Assembly (NCBI GenBank): GCA_947258385.1
Contig: CAMYII010000059.1
Coordinates: 1-42,809, forward strand
Source: Acidiferrobacterales bacterium
Lineage (GTDB): Bacteria > Pseudomonadota > Gammaproteobacteria > Acidiferrobacterales > SZUA-150
Length of the DNA: 42,809 nt
Reading direction: 5' to 3'
The translations under genes and the position numbers were made by a program. Under the pieces are notes generated by a model. That model was given only the letters and a program-made list of their open reading frames with translations. It did not search any database and was not told the origin of the DNA. This document shows positions 8,985-18,503 of this stretch, in pieces. Position 1 is the stretch's first letter. Each line of letters begins with the position of its first letter.

Positions 8985-9837
8985 CTACTAATCCTATCAA
9001 GAAAATCTGCATGCCACCAAAGATGACGATAGTAGTTAAAATGGCAGTGAGCCCTGGAACGGGGGTTCCAGTAAACAGTTTCAGGTAAAGCATATACAGG
9101 GCACCAACCAATCCGACCACAACGGTAATAACACCTATCCGTGTCGCAATAGTCAGGGGCTTCCTGGAGAACGATAAGATTGCCGTCGCGGCAAAACTGA
9201 TCATCTTTCGCAGTGGATACTTTGTTTGACCAGCGTAGCGCTGGTCTCGATCGTACTCGAGTGCCACACTGTTAAAGCCGATCCAAGGTACCATACCACG
9301 CACAAATCGATGGCGCTCCCTCAGACTCCTGAACGCGCCCGCGACCTTTCTAGACATTAGCCGAAAATCCCCAGTGTCATAGGGAATATCGATGTCACAC
9401 ATATAGCTCAGCAACCGATAAAAGACGGTCGCAGAAATCTTCTTGAACCAGGTCTCACCACTTCGACTTCGACGCCTTCCATATACTAAGTCATAACCCT
9501 GCTGCGCGAGCTTATACATATCCTCTATTAATTCTGGTGGGTCTTGTAGATCACCGTCGATGATCGCGACATAATCCCCCTCAGCGTGATCGATGCCAGC
9601 CGTAATTGCAATCTGATGTCCAAAGTTGCGACTAAATGAAATAAGTTTTACAAACTCGTGCTTATTTGCTAGTCCCATTAGCATTGATTGCGACTCGTCT
9701 GTCGAACCATCATCTACAAAGATGAATTTCACATCAAGCTCAGGGGAAAGTCTTTTCCGCAAACCTTCAAGCCGCCTAATCAGTTCCGGAATAGATTCCT
9801 GTTCGTTAAAAATAGGAACAACTATGGATAAGATCAT
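8908..9837 (-). CDS. GtrB-like family 2 glycosyltransferase (polyprenyl-phosphate glycosyltransferase)
   Basis: A 309-residue GT2 enzyme of the DPM1/GtrB type, which attaches a sugar from a nucleotide donor to undecaprenyl phosphate on the cytoplasmic face. Seen are LSIVVPIFNEQESIPELI at the N-terminus, FVDDGSTDES, the catalytic region GDYVAIIDGDLQDPPELI, and DTGDFRLMSRK. Two membrane helices near residues 230-290 (IGVITVVVGLVGALYML; IFLIGLVGEYIARIFEE) match the tail of this subfamily. Start ATG overlaps the upstream methyltransferase stop as ATGA. With gtrA it forms a lipid-linked sugar donor pair; the third component of classical gtr clusters could be the GT-C protein at 12550-14121. Confidence 0.9.
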   Translation of the reverse strand: MILSIVVPIFNEQESIPELIRRLEGLRKRLSPELDVKFIFVDDGSTDESQSMLMGLANKHEFVKLISFSRNFGHQIAITAGIDHAEGDYVAIIDGDLQDPPELIEDMYKLAQQGYDLVYGRRRSRSGETWFKKISATVFYRLLSYMCDIDIPYDTGDFRLMSRKVAGAFRSLRERHRFVRGMVPWIGFNSVALEYDRDQRYAGQTKYPLRKMISFAATAILSFSRKPLTIATRIGVITVVVGLVGALYMLYLKLFTGTPVPGLTAILTTIVIFGGMQIFLIGLVGEYIARIFEEVKGRPLYIIDQTRNL

Positions 9838-10754
9838 GACTTCTCAAAGCAAATAGTTAGGACACCCTGTCTAAGTGGAAACACGAGGTCTACCAGAGCC
9901 AGCATAACACCTATTGGCAAAACTAGTGGCAGCAGAACACTGTTAATACTATCTCTCCAATGGGACCGTTCCGCTGTCCTGCGTTTGGCTCTATAGTACA
10001 AGTAATTGTGCGATCGAGTTATGACGTTCAGAAGCCCTTGCACGTAGCCAAAAATATTGTAGGGCCAAGAAAATACTCTTTTTCTCTCCATGAAGCCATA
10101 GTGCCCCAACAGCATTCGCAATGATCTCGGCGTAAACTGGTGGATATGATTGGGGACATCATAAAAAGCATATGCCGTACGAAATAGTCTGTACTGTAAC
10201 GAACTACCGTTGGGTACGGAGACAATAAGCCTTCCACCATCAAGCACTCTTTCCTGCAATTTACTAAGGAGATCACATAGCTGTGCCTCTGGTATGTGCT
10301 CCAACGAGTGCCAACACGTTACCACCGCAATGCTCTCGTCGATTTCGCTCATTTCCTTTCGGATATCGAGATTCAGGACCTGTCTCGCAAACTCAATCGC
10401 ATCTGGTGTTACCTCGATACCAATTACGCGGTCAAATAAATTCTCATTTCTTTTTAAGAACTTACCAGATGCTGACCCAATATCGACCAGACAGGACCGA
10501 CTTTCCTGTTTGAGAAATCGCCGCAGGACAGTGCGTTTAAAGTTGTCGAGTAAGCCGGCCTTTTCAACTTCATCGGCAGTCAATGGATCATTAATAATAT
10601 AGCTTTGTTCACTCCCTGATTTTAGCGTTTCATGGCCACACTGCGTACAACGGCAGTAGTCTGTGGTGACCCCCACAAAGACATTGCCCCCGCATATAAA
10701 ACAATGCTCAGCGTCGATCGGCACTAGCGCATCTTGGTCATCAGGTTTTTCCAT
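9834..10754 (-). CDS. SAM-dependent methyltransferase with N-terminal zinc-ribbon-like motif
   Basis: About 306 residues. The N-terminus has two CxxC pairs (C18/C21 and C34/C37) typical of a small zinc ribbon. The methyltransferase core follows (CLVDIGSASGKFLKRN near 90-104, VIGIEVTPDAIEFAR, VVTCWHSLEHIPE, LDGGRLIVSVPN), matching the Methyltransf_23 layout of C- or O-methyltransferases in sugar clusters. A C-terminal hydrophobic stretch (SVLLPLVLPIGVMLALVDLVF) suggests membrane contact. It overlaps the upstream SDR fusion by 31 bases and the downstream gtrB-like gene by four, so the three are translationally linked. The methylated compound is unknown. Confidence 0.85.
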   Translation of the reverse strand: MEKPDDQDALVPIDAEHCFICGGNVFVGVTTDYCRCTQCGHETLKSGSEQSYIINDPLTADEVEKAGLLDNFKRTVLRRFLKQESRSCLVDIGSASGKFLKRNENLFDRVIGIEVTPDAIEFARQVLNLDIRKEMSEIDESIAVVTCWHSLEHIPEAQLCDLLSKLQERVLDGGRLIVSVPNGSSLQYRLFRTAYAFYDVPNHIHQFTPRSLRMLLGHYGFMERKRVFSWPYNIFGYVQGLLNVITRSHNYLYYRAKRRTAERSHWRDSINSVLLPLVLPIGVMLALVDLVFPLRQGVLTICFEKS

Positions 10755-12430
10755 AGCCTCACCGAGACGCTCCGGGGCAGCACACGAGCCAAAAGCGACA
10801 TCGCAACAGCCCGGAAGGACACTATTAAGGAAAACTTATTACTTGAGAGCGCCTGGAGAATAGATTTGGCAACGGTATGAGGTGCCATCAGCTTCTCTCC
10901 AGCCAGCTCTTTGACGCCAGCAGTCTGCTGGAATGCGGTCTGCATACCACCAGGGCAAACCGTCAGTATATGCACGCCGCGGTCCTCTACCTCGGCCGCC
11001 CATCCTTCACCCAAAAACAGGATCCCGGCATTAGATGCGGAATAGACTGACATGCACGGTAGTGCCTGAAACGCCGAGGACGAGCTAATAAACACGACCC
11101 GACCGAGATGATGACGCATCATGCCCTGAATTGCCTCGTAGGCCAAGCCTAATCGTGCCAAGAGATTCACCTTGAAGACGTCCAGTTGTCGTGATAATGG
11201 AAGATCAGATACATTACCTCGAATACCAACTCCTGCGCATGCGAACAACTCCGTGATCGTATACTGTTGCCACTGAGCTGAGCCAGCGATCGCCGACAGT
11301 CCCGCCTCGTCAGTCAGATCTGCCTCCAGTACCCTACAGTTTTGATAACGTTTTCGGATGTCCTCAAGGCCATCAGCATCCTTATCGATTAATAACAACT
11401 GTTTGCGTTTATCAGCCAGCAATTCAATCAATGCGAGACCGAGTCCCGAAGCCGCGCCGGTCACGACGGTCTGTCCTCCTGGATCAGCCTGCGGATCCAA
11501 TCGCGCACGCTCCCGAGCGACAAGCTCCGCCATAGCTTCACGCCATTCAGGCCTAGGCTTCCACCCAAGGCGTCGCAACGCCGAATCGTTTGCAACCAGG
11601 GCCGGCAACACCAATATTTTGATCGCAAACGGAATAACTACCCCGAACATCCGCGCTAAACCACTAGCCCACTTGAGCGGCACCCGCAAAACATTAGGCC
11701 TACAGAACTCAAAAAACTCGCCGATTGAAACGGGCTCACCGCCACACAAGAAAGTTTCTCCATCCGCCTGGGGATGCGTGGCGCAGAGAATAATAGCTTC
11801 AGCGAGGTCATCAACATCCACGACGGACAACCGACCAGGCCATCGAATGCGGCCAAACAAAGATCCATTAATTGCGTGTCGTGCAAATACCGCAAAGTGA
11901 CTATTGTGCCGCATATCGTTCCCGATGACCATCGCCGGACGAACGACCGAGAATGAAAATCCCGAGGCACGGACAAGCTCCTCCGCCTCGAGCTTAGAAC
12001 GGCCGTAATCCGAGCTCGGGACCAATCTTGAGCTTTCATCGATAGGCCGTGCACAGCTGTCTGTTCTTCGCCGGTCGACTACTCCAATAGTGCTGATGAA
12101 TACCAGTCTAAGAAGTGAGTTGGCATTTTCCTGCAGAGCTGCTAATAAGTTTTTGGTCAAATCGACATTTGCTGCGAAGTACTGGGGGCCATTACCAAAT
12201 GTCGGATCGCCTGCACAGTGGATAACGTAGCTGACACCATCAAGTACGCTGGCCCACGTACCGCAATCATTGAGATCTCCTACGTGCACTTTGACGCCCA
12301 GGCGCGTCAACCAGGGATCTGGACGCCGCACTAAGGCGCGAACCTCCAGATTCTTGCCTCGAAGCCGCTGACATACATGCCTCCCGACAAAGCCAGCCGC
12401 CCCGGTGACGAAGTAGACTTCCTTCTGCAT
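10724..12430 (-). CDS. fusion of NAD-dependent epimerase/dehydratase and classical SDR
   Basis: A 568-residue protein with two Rossmann enzymes in tandem. Residues 1-300 are an extended SDR: TGAAGFVG (9-16) binds the nucleotide, and Y142/K146 in YGRSK is an intact catalytic pair. Residues 320-560 are a classical SDR: TGAASGLG (324-331), CAG (398-400), SSSS (449-452) and YSASN (463-467), where the catalytic lysine of YxxxK is asparagine (AAT codon at about 11030). The C-terminal half is therefore probably impaired or altered as an oxidoreductase. It ends with amphipathic sequence that may touch membrane. The family is reminiscent of 3-ketosteroid or sugar epimerases, but no substrate can be assigned. 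Confidence 0.82.
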   Translation of the reverse strand: MQKEVYFVTGAAGFVGRHVCQRLRGKNLEVRALVRRPDPWLTRLGVKVHVGDLNDCGTWASVLDGVSYVIHCAGDPTFGNGPQYFAANVDLTKNLLAALQENANSLLRLVFISTIGVVDRRRTDSCARPIDESSRLVPSSDYGRSKLEAEELVRASGFSFSVVRPAMVIGNDMRHNSHFAVFARHAINGSLFGRIRWPGRLSVVDVDDLAEAIILCATHPQADGETFLCGGEPVSIGEFFEFCRPNVLRVPLKWASGLARMFGVVIPFAIKILVLPALVANDSALRRLGWKPRPEWREAMAELVARERARLDPQADPGGQTVVTGAASGLGLALIELLADKRKQLLLIDKDADGLEDIRKRYQNCRVLEADLTDEAGLSAIAGSAQWQQYTITELFACAGVGIRGNVSDLPLSRQLDVFKVNLLARLGLAYEAIQGMMRHHLGRVVFISSSSAFQALPCMSVYSASNAGILFLGEGWAAEVEDRGVHILTVCPGGMQTAFQQTAGVKELAGEKLMAPHTVAKSILQALSSNKFSLIVSFRAVAMSLLARVLPRSVSVRLWKNLMTKMR

Positions 12431-12549
12431 ATCAGCTAACCAGTGGACGGAACAAAAGTTGATTCCTTATGGCCGGCCTCGCGCGACCTAAGACTGGGTG
12501 AAGGATATGAATTGCACTGTGTGGACATCGATAAATCTCGCTATGGAAA

Positions 12550-14121
12550 TTAGTCATAGATCACGAACCTAGCAGTTTCATAAATCGACTTTTTATCTCG
12601 CATGCGCTCGAAAAGGTTTGCATCCTGCATTTCCTTCCAAATTGATGGTGTTTTTTTGTAATGATGGGTATCGAAAAAATCATCTGATTGCCGGATTTTC
12701 TCTAATATTCGATCGTAGATCACAATATTATCGTCAATTTCCGCAACAACATCCTCCAGCTGCGCTTCCGTGAGATAGCGAGGCAGAATAACGTCGTACC
12801 GCGTTGGATTATCTATTCCAGCCAGACAATAAATCTCCGGCGACCTACCCACAACGATTGCGCGTTCGATGCCCATGCTGTAAATGACATCGATGATCTC
12901 GTTTATCGATTCCGCTTGTGGGCTACGGCGCACATCGCTGTTACGAATCTGCACAAGCTGTTGCTGCGTTCGCACATAGTCCTGGTAGTGTCTGACCGGG
13001 AAAGAAACGACCCGCAACACCTGAATGGAAGTACAGATAACTAACACATATAGAACCCACCGATTGCTTTCTTTGCACATGAATAAATATAAGGCTAGAA
13101 AAAACAAAATATAGTAGCTGACCGCATTATGCAACGTCTGCACGTGGCCAAGTCCAAATGCCAAAACGATTAGTCCGCCTAGACTCATGGCACGTCCCAT
13201 GCTGTGGATATCTCTAACAACAAATAACCTGTAAAACAGGTACGCGGTCGAGGCAATTATTCCAATTTTCGTCAGAATAAGAAGAATCTGCTCCGCTGCG
13301 TTGTAATGATTCTGGAGAAAAAAGACGTTGTCCTCGAATGGGCCAAAGGCAAGGTTATTTTTATAACTAGTCAGATTCCACAATATTGCGTCCGAGAAGA
13401 ATGCGCCGAAACTACCAGAAAGGACAAGAGCGCCAAAGAAGACACTATGTACAGCCACAATAGGCAAAACAAAACTTAACAGTTGCTGGGTAACGATCTT
13501 TCGGTCTTGGCCTGAAAAAAACACTAGGTAGAGAACAACTGCGGTGAAATAGTAAAACCCGTGTACCTGGTTGACGAGTGAATCCACGCCTACAGCAAGA
13601 CCAAGCCACAATAGCCACCTCTTACTTTCATTTGCGTTCAATGCTATGTACAGAATTACGGCAAATAAAAAGTTGTCGATGTTGTGATGAGAAAAGTACG
13701 TCGCACTTGACGCAGTAACACTTACGTAAACAATGATGAGCAGAGAACGGAAGTGGGGCACTTTAACGTATTTGTTAGCAATCTTATATACTAAGATAAT
13801 CGTCGCTAGTGCCATGAGCAACATCATGACTCTCAGAACGATTATCTTACCTCCGAACAAACTGAGCGCCATTCCACCCAATAGATAAGTGCCTGGGGTC
13901 ACATATGAAAAGAAATCCTTGTAGGGCCACTGTGCGCCAGCAACACGATAGGCATTATAAATATGGATAGACTCATCCCCGGCAGGAATTTCCCATAGCC
14001 AATACCACGAAATTAATGTCTGTAGCACCAACGCAACCGCAAGTACTACGCGCTGGTCTGTTATTCGTATAAAGACCTTACTTATTACATTCACATTTAT
14101 GGGTGTAAGCTGCTTTAACAT
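12550..14121 (-). CDS. GT-C fold membrane glycosyltransferase-like protein (GT39/ArnT type)
   Basis: About 523 residues with some ten hydrophobic segments in the first 390 and a soluble C-terminal domain. The first outward loop has GDESIHIYNAYRVA then WPYKDFFSYVTPGTYLLGG, matching the acidic catalytic loop of GT-C enzymes, which use polyprenyl-phosphate sugars as donors in the periplasm. The C-terminal part (GIERAIVVGRSPEIYCLAGI) is periplasmic in such proteins. A GTG at 14127 is an alternative start. In context it could use the lipid-linked sugar made by the GtrB-like protein and flipped by GtrA. Sequence motifs are weak, so this is a structural guess. Confidence 0.65.
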   Translation of the reverse strand: MLKQLTPINVNVISKVFIRITDQRVVLAVALVLQTLISWYWLWEIPAGDESIHIYNAYRVAGAQWPYKDFFSYVTPGTYLLGGMALSLFGGKIIVLRVMMLLMALATIILVYKIANKYVKVPHFRSLLIIVYVSVTASSATYFSHHNIDNFLFAVILYIALNANESKRWLLWLGLAVGVDSLVNQVHGFYYFTAVVLYLVFFSGQDRKIVTQQLLSFVLPIVAVHSVFFGALVLSGSFGAFFSDAILWNLTSYKNNLAFGPFEDNVFFLQNHYNAAEQILLILTKIGIIASTAYLFYRLFVVRDIHSMGRAMSLGGLIVLAFGLGHVQTLHNAVSYYILFFLALYLFMCKESNRWVLYVLVICTSIQVLRVVSFPVRHYQDYVRTQQQLVQIRNSDVRRSPQAESINEIIDVIYSMGIERAIVVGRSPEIYCLAGIDNPTRYDVILPRYLTEAQLEDVVAEIDDNIVIYDRILEKIRQSDDFFDTHHYKKTPSIWKEMQDANLFERMRDKKSIYETARFVIYD

Positions 14122-14180
14122 CGGCACTTGACTTGATATCGCTTTATGCGAGATTCATCTAGTCCAGGAAACAGATAACC

Positions 14181-14204
14181 ATCACCATGCCAACCCATGG
14201 TGAT
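14181..14204. other. 9-bp perfect inverted repeat
   Basis: ATCACCATG and CATGGTGAT are separated by six bases (CCAACC), about 60 bp upstream of the GT-C gene start. No run of T follows on either strand, so it is unlikely to be an intrinsic terminator. It may be a protein-binding site or an RNA hairpin in the transcript. Its role is unknown. Confidence 0.45.
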
Positions 14205-14290
14205 CGTGCTAGCATGCAAAAGTGCAGGTTTCGAAATTTCCATTTACATACCATCATGCATGGATGGCTGATTATAATAGGCAAAAATTG

Positions 14291-14908
14291 TTACCTATGA
14301 ATCCGTATAATGTCATCGCAAATATAGAAAGATACTTCCGGTATCCGCTTTTTCACATAGTCTTTTAGCGCGTCTATCGTTGGATAATCATCCATACCTG
14401 TAAAGCAACGCGCATCATCAATCAAAGTGACGTGTTCAGAAGAATGATCAAGAATAGTTCCTAGTTCTCTCATGATTGGAGTATTAAGCGCTCCTTTTCC
14501 GGTGATTCCTTCCGAATAGTGCGCATCTAACCAAAATAAAGCTTTCCCTGTAACATTACGCAGCACCATACCTAACATATCACTGCTGTCGCCTTTCATG
14601 ATTGTTACATGGGGATATTTGTCAAATTTCTTTGCTGCGGCTCTGTACAACGACTCATCGACCTCGATGGATACAATCTTCTGGAAATCTCGTAAAGCTG
14701 ATTCAACCATAGCTCCAAGATACGTTCCCGTTTCAACGAGTGTATCAACAGAAAATCTTTTCGCGTATTCTTTGATAATTCCTTGCTTTGCAAGGTGAGG
14801 TGGCGGTAATGGTTTCCCATTTCTATACCACTTTATCAGTGCTCTATTATCCCTTATATCTGCATAAATCTTGAATGGATATGTCTTCTTTATGATTTCT
14901 TTAAGCAC
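14291..14908 (-). CDS. small class I methyltransferase-like protein
   Basis: About 205 residues. The core DTLVETGTYLGAMVESAL (55-72) is a variant glycine loop, followed by KIVSIEVDESLYRAA and KGDSSDML, then ALFWLDAHYSEGITGKG near 124-140, a motif of a small methyltransferase group seen in glycan clusters. The start is GTG at 14908 with GGGAAG nine bases before it. The gene lies between fcl and the GT-C gene and is AT-rich compared with fcl, which suggests a boundary between older nucleotide-sugar genes and more recently exchanged cluster genes. Function beyond probable SAM binding is not known. Confidence 0.7.
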   Translation of the reverse strand: MLKEIIKKTYPFKIYADIRDNRALIKWYRNGKPLPPPHLAKQGIIKEYAKRFSVDTLVETGTYLGAMVESALRDFQKIVSIEVDESLYRAAAKKFDKYPHVTIMKGDSSDMLGMVLRNVTGKALFWLDAHYSEGITGKGALNTPIMRELGTILDHSSEHVTLIDDARCFTGMDDYPTIDALKDYVKKRIPEVSFYICDDIIRIHR

Positions 14909-14989
14909 GCCACATCACTTCCCATTTCTATTGTCTAAGACACGCCTTGAAACAAGGCTCCTCCAGGTAACACTGGTCTTGTTTAGCGC

Positions 14990-15943
14990 TTATCGCGAGA
15001 ATTCCTTATAGGCATAAAAAATTCCACGCCGGAGAGGCGTTCGTGGTGACCAGCCCAGGCTTCGCAAGCGATTAACGTCCAGCATTTTTTTTGGTGTCCC
15101 ATCAGGTTTACCGGAGTCCCAAACGATTTCACCATTGAATTCAACGATTTCTTTTATGACCTGAGCGAGTTCATGAATAGTAAGATCTTGGCCACAACCG
15201 ATGTTGATGAGCGGTGGCAAGTCAGAATCGGTAATGATGGCACGATACTGATCATCGGGTAAGTCCATGAGGTAACAGCAGGCATCGGCCATATCGTCGC
15301 TGTAGAGGAATTCCCGGCGCGGCTTGCCACTGCCCCAAACCACCATCTCGGTTCTTCCCTGCTCTTTGGCATCATGCGCCTTTCGTATTAGCGCCGGTAT
15401 GACATGCGAGTTTTCCAGATCGTAGTTGTCTCCGGGGCCATATAAATTAGTCGGCATGACCGCCAGATATTGCGTGCCATACTGGCGATTGTATGACCAG
15501 CACATCTCGATGCCGGCAATCTTGGCCACCGCGTACGGCCGGTTGGTTGATTCCAAAGGGCCGGTGAGCAGGTATTCTTCTTTGATCGGCTGCGGGCAGT
15601 CGCGCGGGTAGATGCACGAGGATCCCAAGAACAATAGGCGCTTGACCCCTGTTTGCCAGGCGGCGTGGATCACATTGGTCTGGATGGCCAGGTTCTGGTA
15701 GAGAAACTCCGCGGGATAGGTGTTGTTGGCGTGGATACCGCCCACCTTCGCCGCGGCGAGAAACACGTATTCGGGTTGTTGCTCTTCAAAAAACCGCCGG
15801 GTGGCGGCCTGGTCCGTTAAATCCAGCTCGGCGTGGCTGCGCGTAATCAAGTTAGCGTAACCGTCGGCCTGCAGTCTTCTCATCAGGCTGGAGCCGACCA
15901 GTCCCCGATGGCCGGCGATGTAAATACCTGCGGACTTATTCAT
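14990..15943 (-). CDS. fcl: GDP-L-fucose synthase
   Basis: A 317-residue NADPH-dependent epimerase-reductase that converts GDP-4-keto-6-deoxy-D-mannose to GDP-L-fucose. The Rossmann motif [10 protein letters not shown] (12-21) and the catalytic YAVAK (about 135-139) are intact, and SSCIYP and LYGPGDNYD are typical of this enzyme. Length matches the family (about 315-320). The start overlaps the end of gmd by eight bases, showing coupled translation. With manC and gmd it forms a complete route from mannose-1-phosphate to GDP-fucose, so fucose is a likely component of the exported glycan. Fcl can also feed GDP-sugar branches if relatives of other specificity exist elsewhere. Confidence 0.94.
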   Translation of the reverse strand: MNKSAGIYIAGHRGLVGSSLMRRLQADGYANLITRSHAELDLTDQAATRRFFEEQQPEYVFLAAAKVGGIHANNTYPAEFLYQNLAIQTNVIHAAWQTGVKRLLFLGSSCIYPRDCPQPIKEEYLLTGPLESTNRPYAVAKIAGIEMCWSYNRQYGTQYLAVMPTNLYGPGDNYDLENSHVIPALIRKAHDAKEQGRTEMVVWGSGKPRREFLYSDDMADACCYLMDLPDDQYRAIITDSDLPPLINIGCGQDLTIHELAQVIKEIVEFNGEIVWDSGKPDGTPKKMLDVNRLRSLGWSPRTPLRRGIFYAYKEFSR

Positions 15944-17021
15944 GGTAATCGAACGCCTTGAAGCCGTGACGCTTCACCAACTCATCGCGCTCGGCGGCCT
16001 TCAGGTCTTCGCGGACCATTTCCGCCACCAGCTCCTCGAAGGTCACCTTTGGCGACCAGCCCAATTTTTCTTTGGCCTTGGTAGGATCACCGAGCAGGGT
16101 CTCCACTTCGGTAGGACGGAAATAGCGCGGATCGACGGCGACAACGGTACGGCCCGATTCATTACGTCCTCTCTCCTTAACGCCGCTCCCCTCCCATTGG
16201 AGCTTCATACCCAACTCCCCGGCCGCGGCGTTGACGAAGTCGCGCACACTGTACTGCGAACCTGTAGCAATCACATAGTCTTCGGGCTCGTTCTGCTGCA
16301 GCATCAGCCATTGCATTTCGATATAATCCCGCGCGTGCCCCCAGTCGCGTTTGGCGTCCAGGTTGCCCAGGTACAGACAATCCTGCAGCCCGAGTTTGAT
16401 GCGCGCCAGGGCGCGGGTGATCTTGCGCGTAACAAACGTCTCCCCCCGAATTGGCGATTCGTGGTTAAACAAAATACCGTTGCAGGCATACATCCCGTAG
16501 GCCTCGCGGTAGTTAACGGTGATCCAGTAGGCATACAGCTTTGCCGCGGCATAGGGCGAGCGCGGATAGAACGGCGTGGTTTCTTTCTGCGGGGTTTCCT
16601 GAACCTTGCCGTACAGCTCCGAGGTTGAGGCCTGGTAGTAGCGGGTTTTTTCGCTCAGACCCAATATTCTGATCGCCTCCAGCAGGCGCAGCGCACCGAG
16701 CGCATCTGAATTGGCCGTATACTCCGGCTCCTCAAAAGACACGGCAACATGACTCTGGGCGGCAAGATTATAGATTTCATCCGGTCGCACCTGCTGAATG
16801 ACATGGATCAGACTGCTTGAGTCCGTCATGTCCCCATAATGCAGAATAAACTTCAGGCCCTTCTCATGCGGGTCCTGATAGAGGTGATCAATGCGGTCAG
16901 TATTGAACAACGAGGTGCGCCGTTTGATGCCGTGGACTTCGTAGCCTTTTTCCAGCAGGAACTCCGCCAGATAAGCGCCGTCCTGTCCGGTGATGCCGGT
17001 AATAAGCGCCTTTTTCTTCAT
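15936..17021 (-). CDS. gmd: GDP-mannose 4,6-dehydratase
   Basis: A 361-residue extended SDR making GDP-4-keto-6-deoxy-D-mannose from GDP-mannose. The nucleotide loop [16 protein letters not shown] (8-23), the catalytic [12 protein letters not shown] (Y-K pair near 155-159), the N-terminal [16 protein letters not shown] loop characteristic of Gmd, and the [17 protein letters not shown] substrate segment are all present. It overlaps manC by four bases (ATGA) upstream and fcl by eight downstream. The product branches to fucose (Fcl, next gene), or rhamnose or perosamine in other organisms; here only Fcl is seen. The assignment is secure. Confidence 0.96.
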   Translation of the reverse strand: MKKKALITGITGQDGAYLAEFLLEKGYEVHGIKRRTSLFNTDRIDHLYQDPHEKGLKFILHYGDMTDSSSLIHVIQQVRPDEIYNLAAQSHVAVSFEEPEYTANSDALGALRLLEAIRILGLSEKTRYYQASTSELYGKVQETPQKETTPFYPRSPYAAAKLYAYWITVNYREAYGMYACNGILFNHESPIRGETFVTRKITRALARIKLGLQDCLYLGNLDAKRDWGHARDYIEMQWLMLQQNEPEDYVIATGSQYSVRDFVNAAAGELGMKLQWEGSGVKERGRNESGRTVVAVDPRYFRPTEVETLLGDPTKAKEKLGWSPKVTFEELVAEMVREDLKAAERDELVKRHGFKAFDYHE

Positions 17022-18424
17022 TGCGTATTATCCCGGTTGTAGCGGTCTTCAAAGCGCACGATGTCATCCTCACCGAGGTAGCTGCCGGATTGGACCTCGA
17101 TGATCTCAAGCGGAATGGTGCCGGGATTCTCCAGGCGGTGCTTCATGCCGATCGGAATATAGGTGGATTGGTTTTCCGATAGAATGATGATTTCATCGCC
17201 GCGGGTGACTTTGGCCGTGCCTGTGACCACGACCCAGTGCTCCGCCCGGTGGTGATGCATCTGCAACGATAACGCCGCGCCCGGCTTGACCGTGATGCGC
17301 TTGACCTGAAAGCGCGCGCCCGTATCCACCCCCTCATAACTGCCCCAGGGCCGGTGAACCCGCCGGTGCGTCTGATGTTCGCTTCTATTTTCCGTTTTTA
17401 ACCGCTTGACGATATCCTTGACGTCCTGTGCCTTGTCCCGATCCACGACCAGCACCGCGTCGGGCGTTTCCACGATAATCACGTTCTTAACACCGATCGC
17501 CGCCAACAGGCGGTGCTGGGAAATAAGCAGCGAATTCTGCGTGTCATGGAGATAGACATCGCCCTCGATCACATTACCCTGTTCGTCATGCGGCGACACG
17601 TCCCAGAGCGACGACCAGGCCCCGACATCGGACCAGCCGGCGTCCAGGGGCACGACCGCCGCCCGGCTCGTCTTTTCCATTACCGCGTAATCGATGGAAT
17701 CACTGGGGCATGTCGTGAATGCATCCTTGTCCACGCGGAAAAAATCGCCATCTCTTTTTCCCTGCCGCAGCGCCTGCTCGCAGGGCGGGATCATTGCTGG
17801 AGAGTAACTAGTGAGTTCCTCAACCCAGGATGAGGCCGACAGCATAAACATCCCGCTGTTCCACACATAGTCCCCGGAGGCCAGATACTGCTCAGCGGTG
17901 GCGGCGTCAGGCTTTTCAACAAAAGCGGTAACTGAATGCCCCTGCCCCTTCTTGATGTAGCCATAGCCGGTCTCAGGCGTTCGTGGGACAATGCCGAATG
18001 TCACCAGCTTCCCTTCCACTGCAAGCGAGGCCGCCTCCTTGACTGCCGCGCGGAAAGCCTTGTCGTCCTTGATCAGGTGATCGGCGGGCATCACCAGAAC
18101 GATCGCGTCCTTGTCATCGTCCAGTATGCGCAGCGCCGCCAGGGTCAATGCCGGGGCGGTATTGCGTCCAACCGGCTCCAGGATAATGTCGAGCGGGTTT
18201 CGCCCCAACTGCCGGCACTGCTCCGCGACCAGGAACCGGTGCTCCTCGTTACACACGATCAACGGCTGCGCCACGTCATTCAGACCATCAACCCGGCATA
18301 TGGTATCTTGCAAGAGCGTGCGGTCGTTAACCAGTGCGAGCAGCTGCTTGGGATAGTGTTCCCGCGACAGCGGCCACAGACGTGAACCTGAGCCCCCGGA
18401 GAGAATGACTGGATAAATTTTCAC
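17018..18424 (-). CDS. manC: mannose-1-phosphate guanylyltransferase / mannose-6-phosphate isomerase
   Basis: A 468-residue bifunctional type II enzyme that makes GDP-mannose. The N-terminal nucleotidyltransferase has [20 protein letters not shown] (10-29) with the pyrophosphorylase signature and VEKPD (170s). The C-terminal cupin begins at [11 protein letters not shown] (about 355) and contains the metal-binding stretch [16 protein letters not shown], the isomerase site. The start is GTG at 18424. It supplies gmd. No phosphomannomutase (manB) gene is in the window, so mannose-1-phosphate must come from a gene elsewhere. Confidence 0.96.
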   Translation of the reverse strand: MKIYPVILSGGSGSRLWPLSREHYPKQLLALVNDRTLLQDTICRVDGLNDVAQPLIVCNEEHRFLVAEQCRQLGRNPLDIILEPVGRNTAPALTLAALRILDDDKDAIVLVMPADHLIKDDKAFRAAVKEAASLAVEGKLVTFGIVPRTPETGYGYIKKGQGHSVTAFVEKPDAATAEQYLASGDYVWNSGMFMLSASSWVEELTSYSPAMIPPCEQALRQGKRDGDFFRVDKDAFTTCPSDSIDYAVMEKTSRAAVVPLDAGWSDVGAWSSLWDVSPHDEQGNVIEGDVYLHDTQNSLLISQHRLLAAIGVKNVIIVETPDAVLVVDRDKAQDVKDIVKRLKTENRSEHQTHRRVHRPWGSYEGVDTGARFQVKRITVKPGAALSLQMHHHRAEHWVVVTGTAKVTRGDEIIILSENQSTYIPIGMKHRLENPGTIPLEIIEVQSGSYLGEDDIVRFEDRYNRDNTQ

Positions 18425-18503
18425 TGGATCAACAAGTCCGAGATATTTGGGCAGTTATATTCGACGATACCAAAGACCGCGATGTTAGCTGCGGGGCGTT
18501 CTA

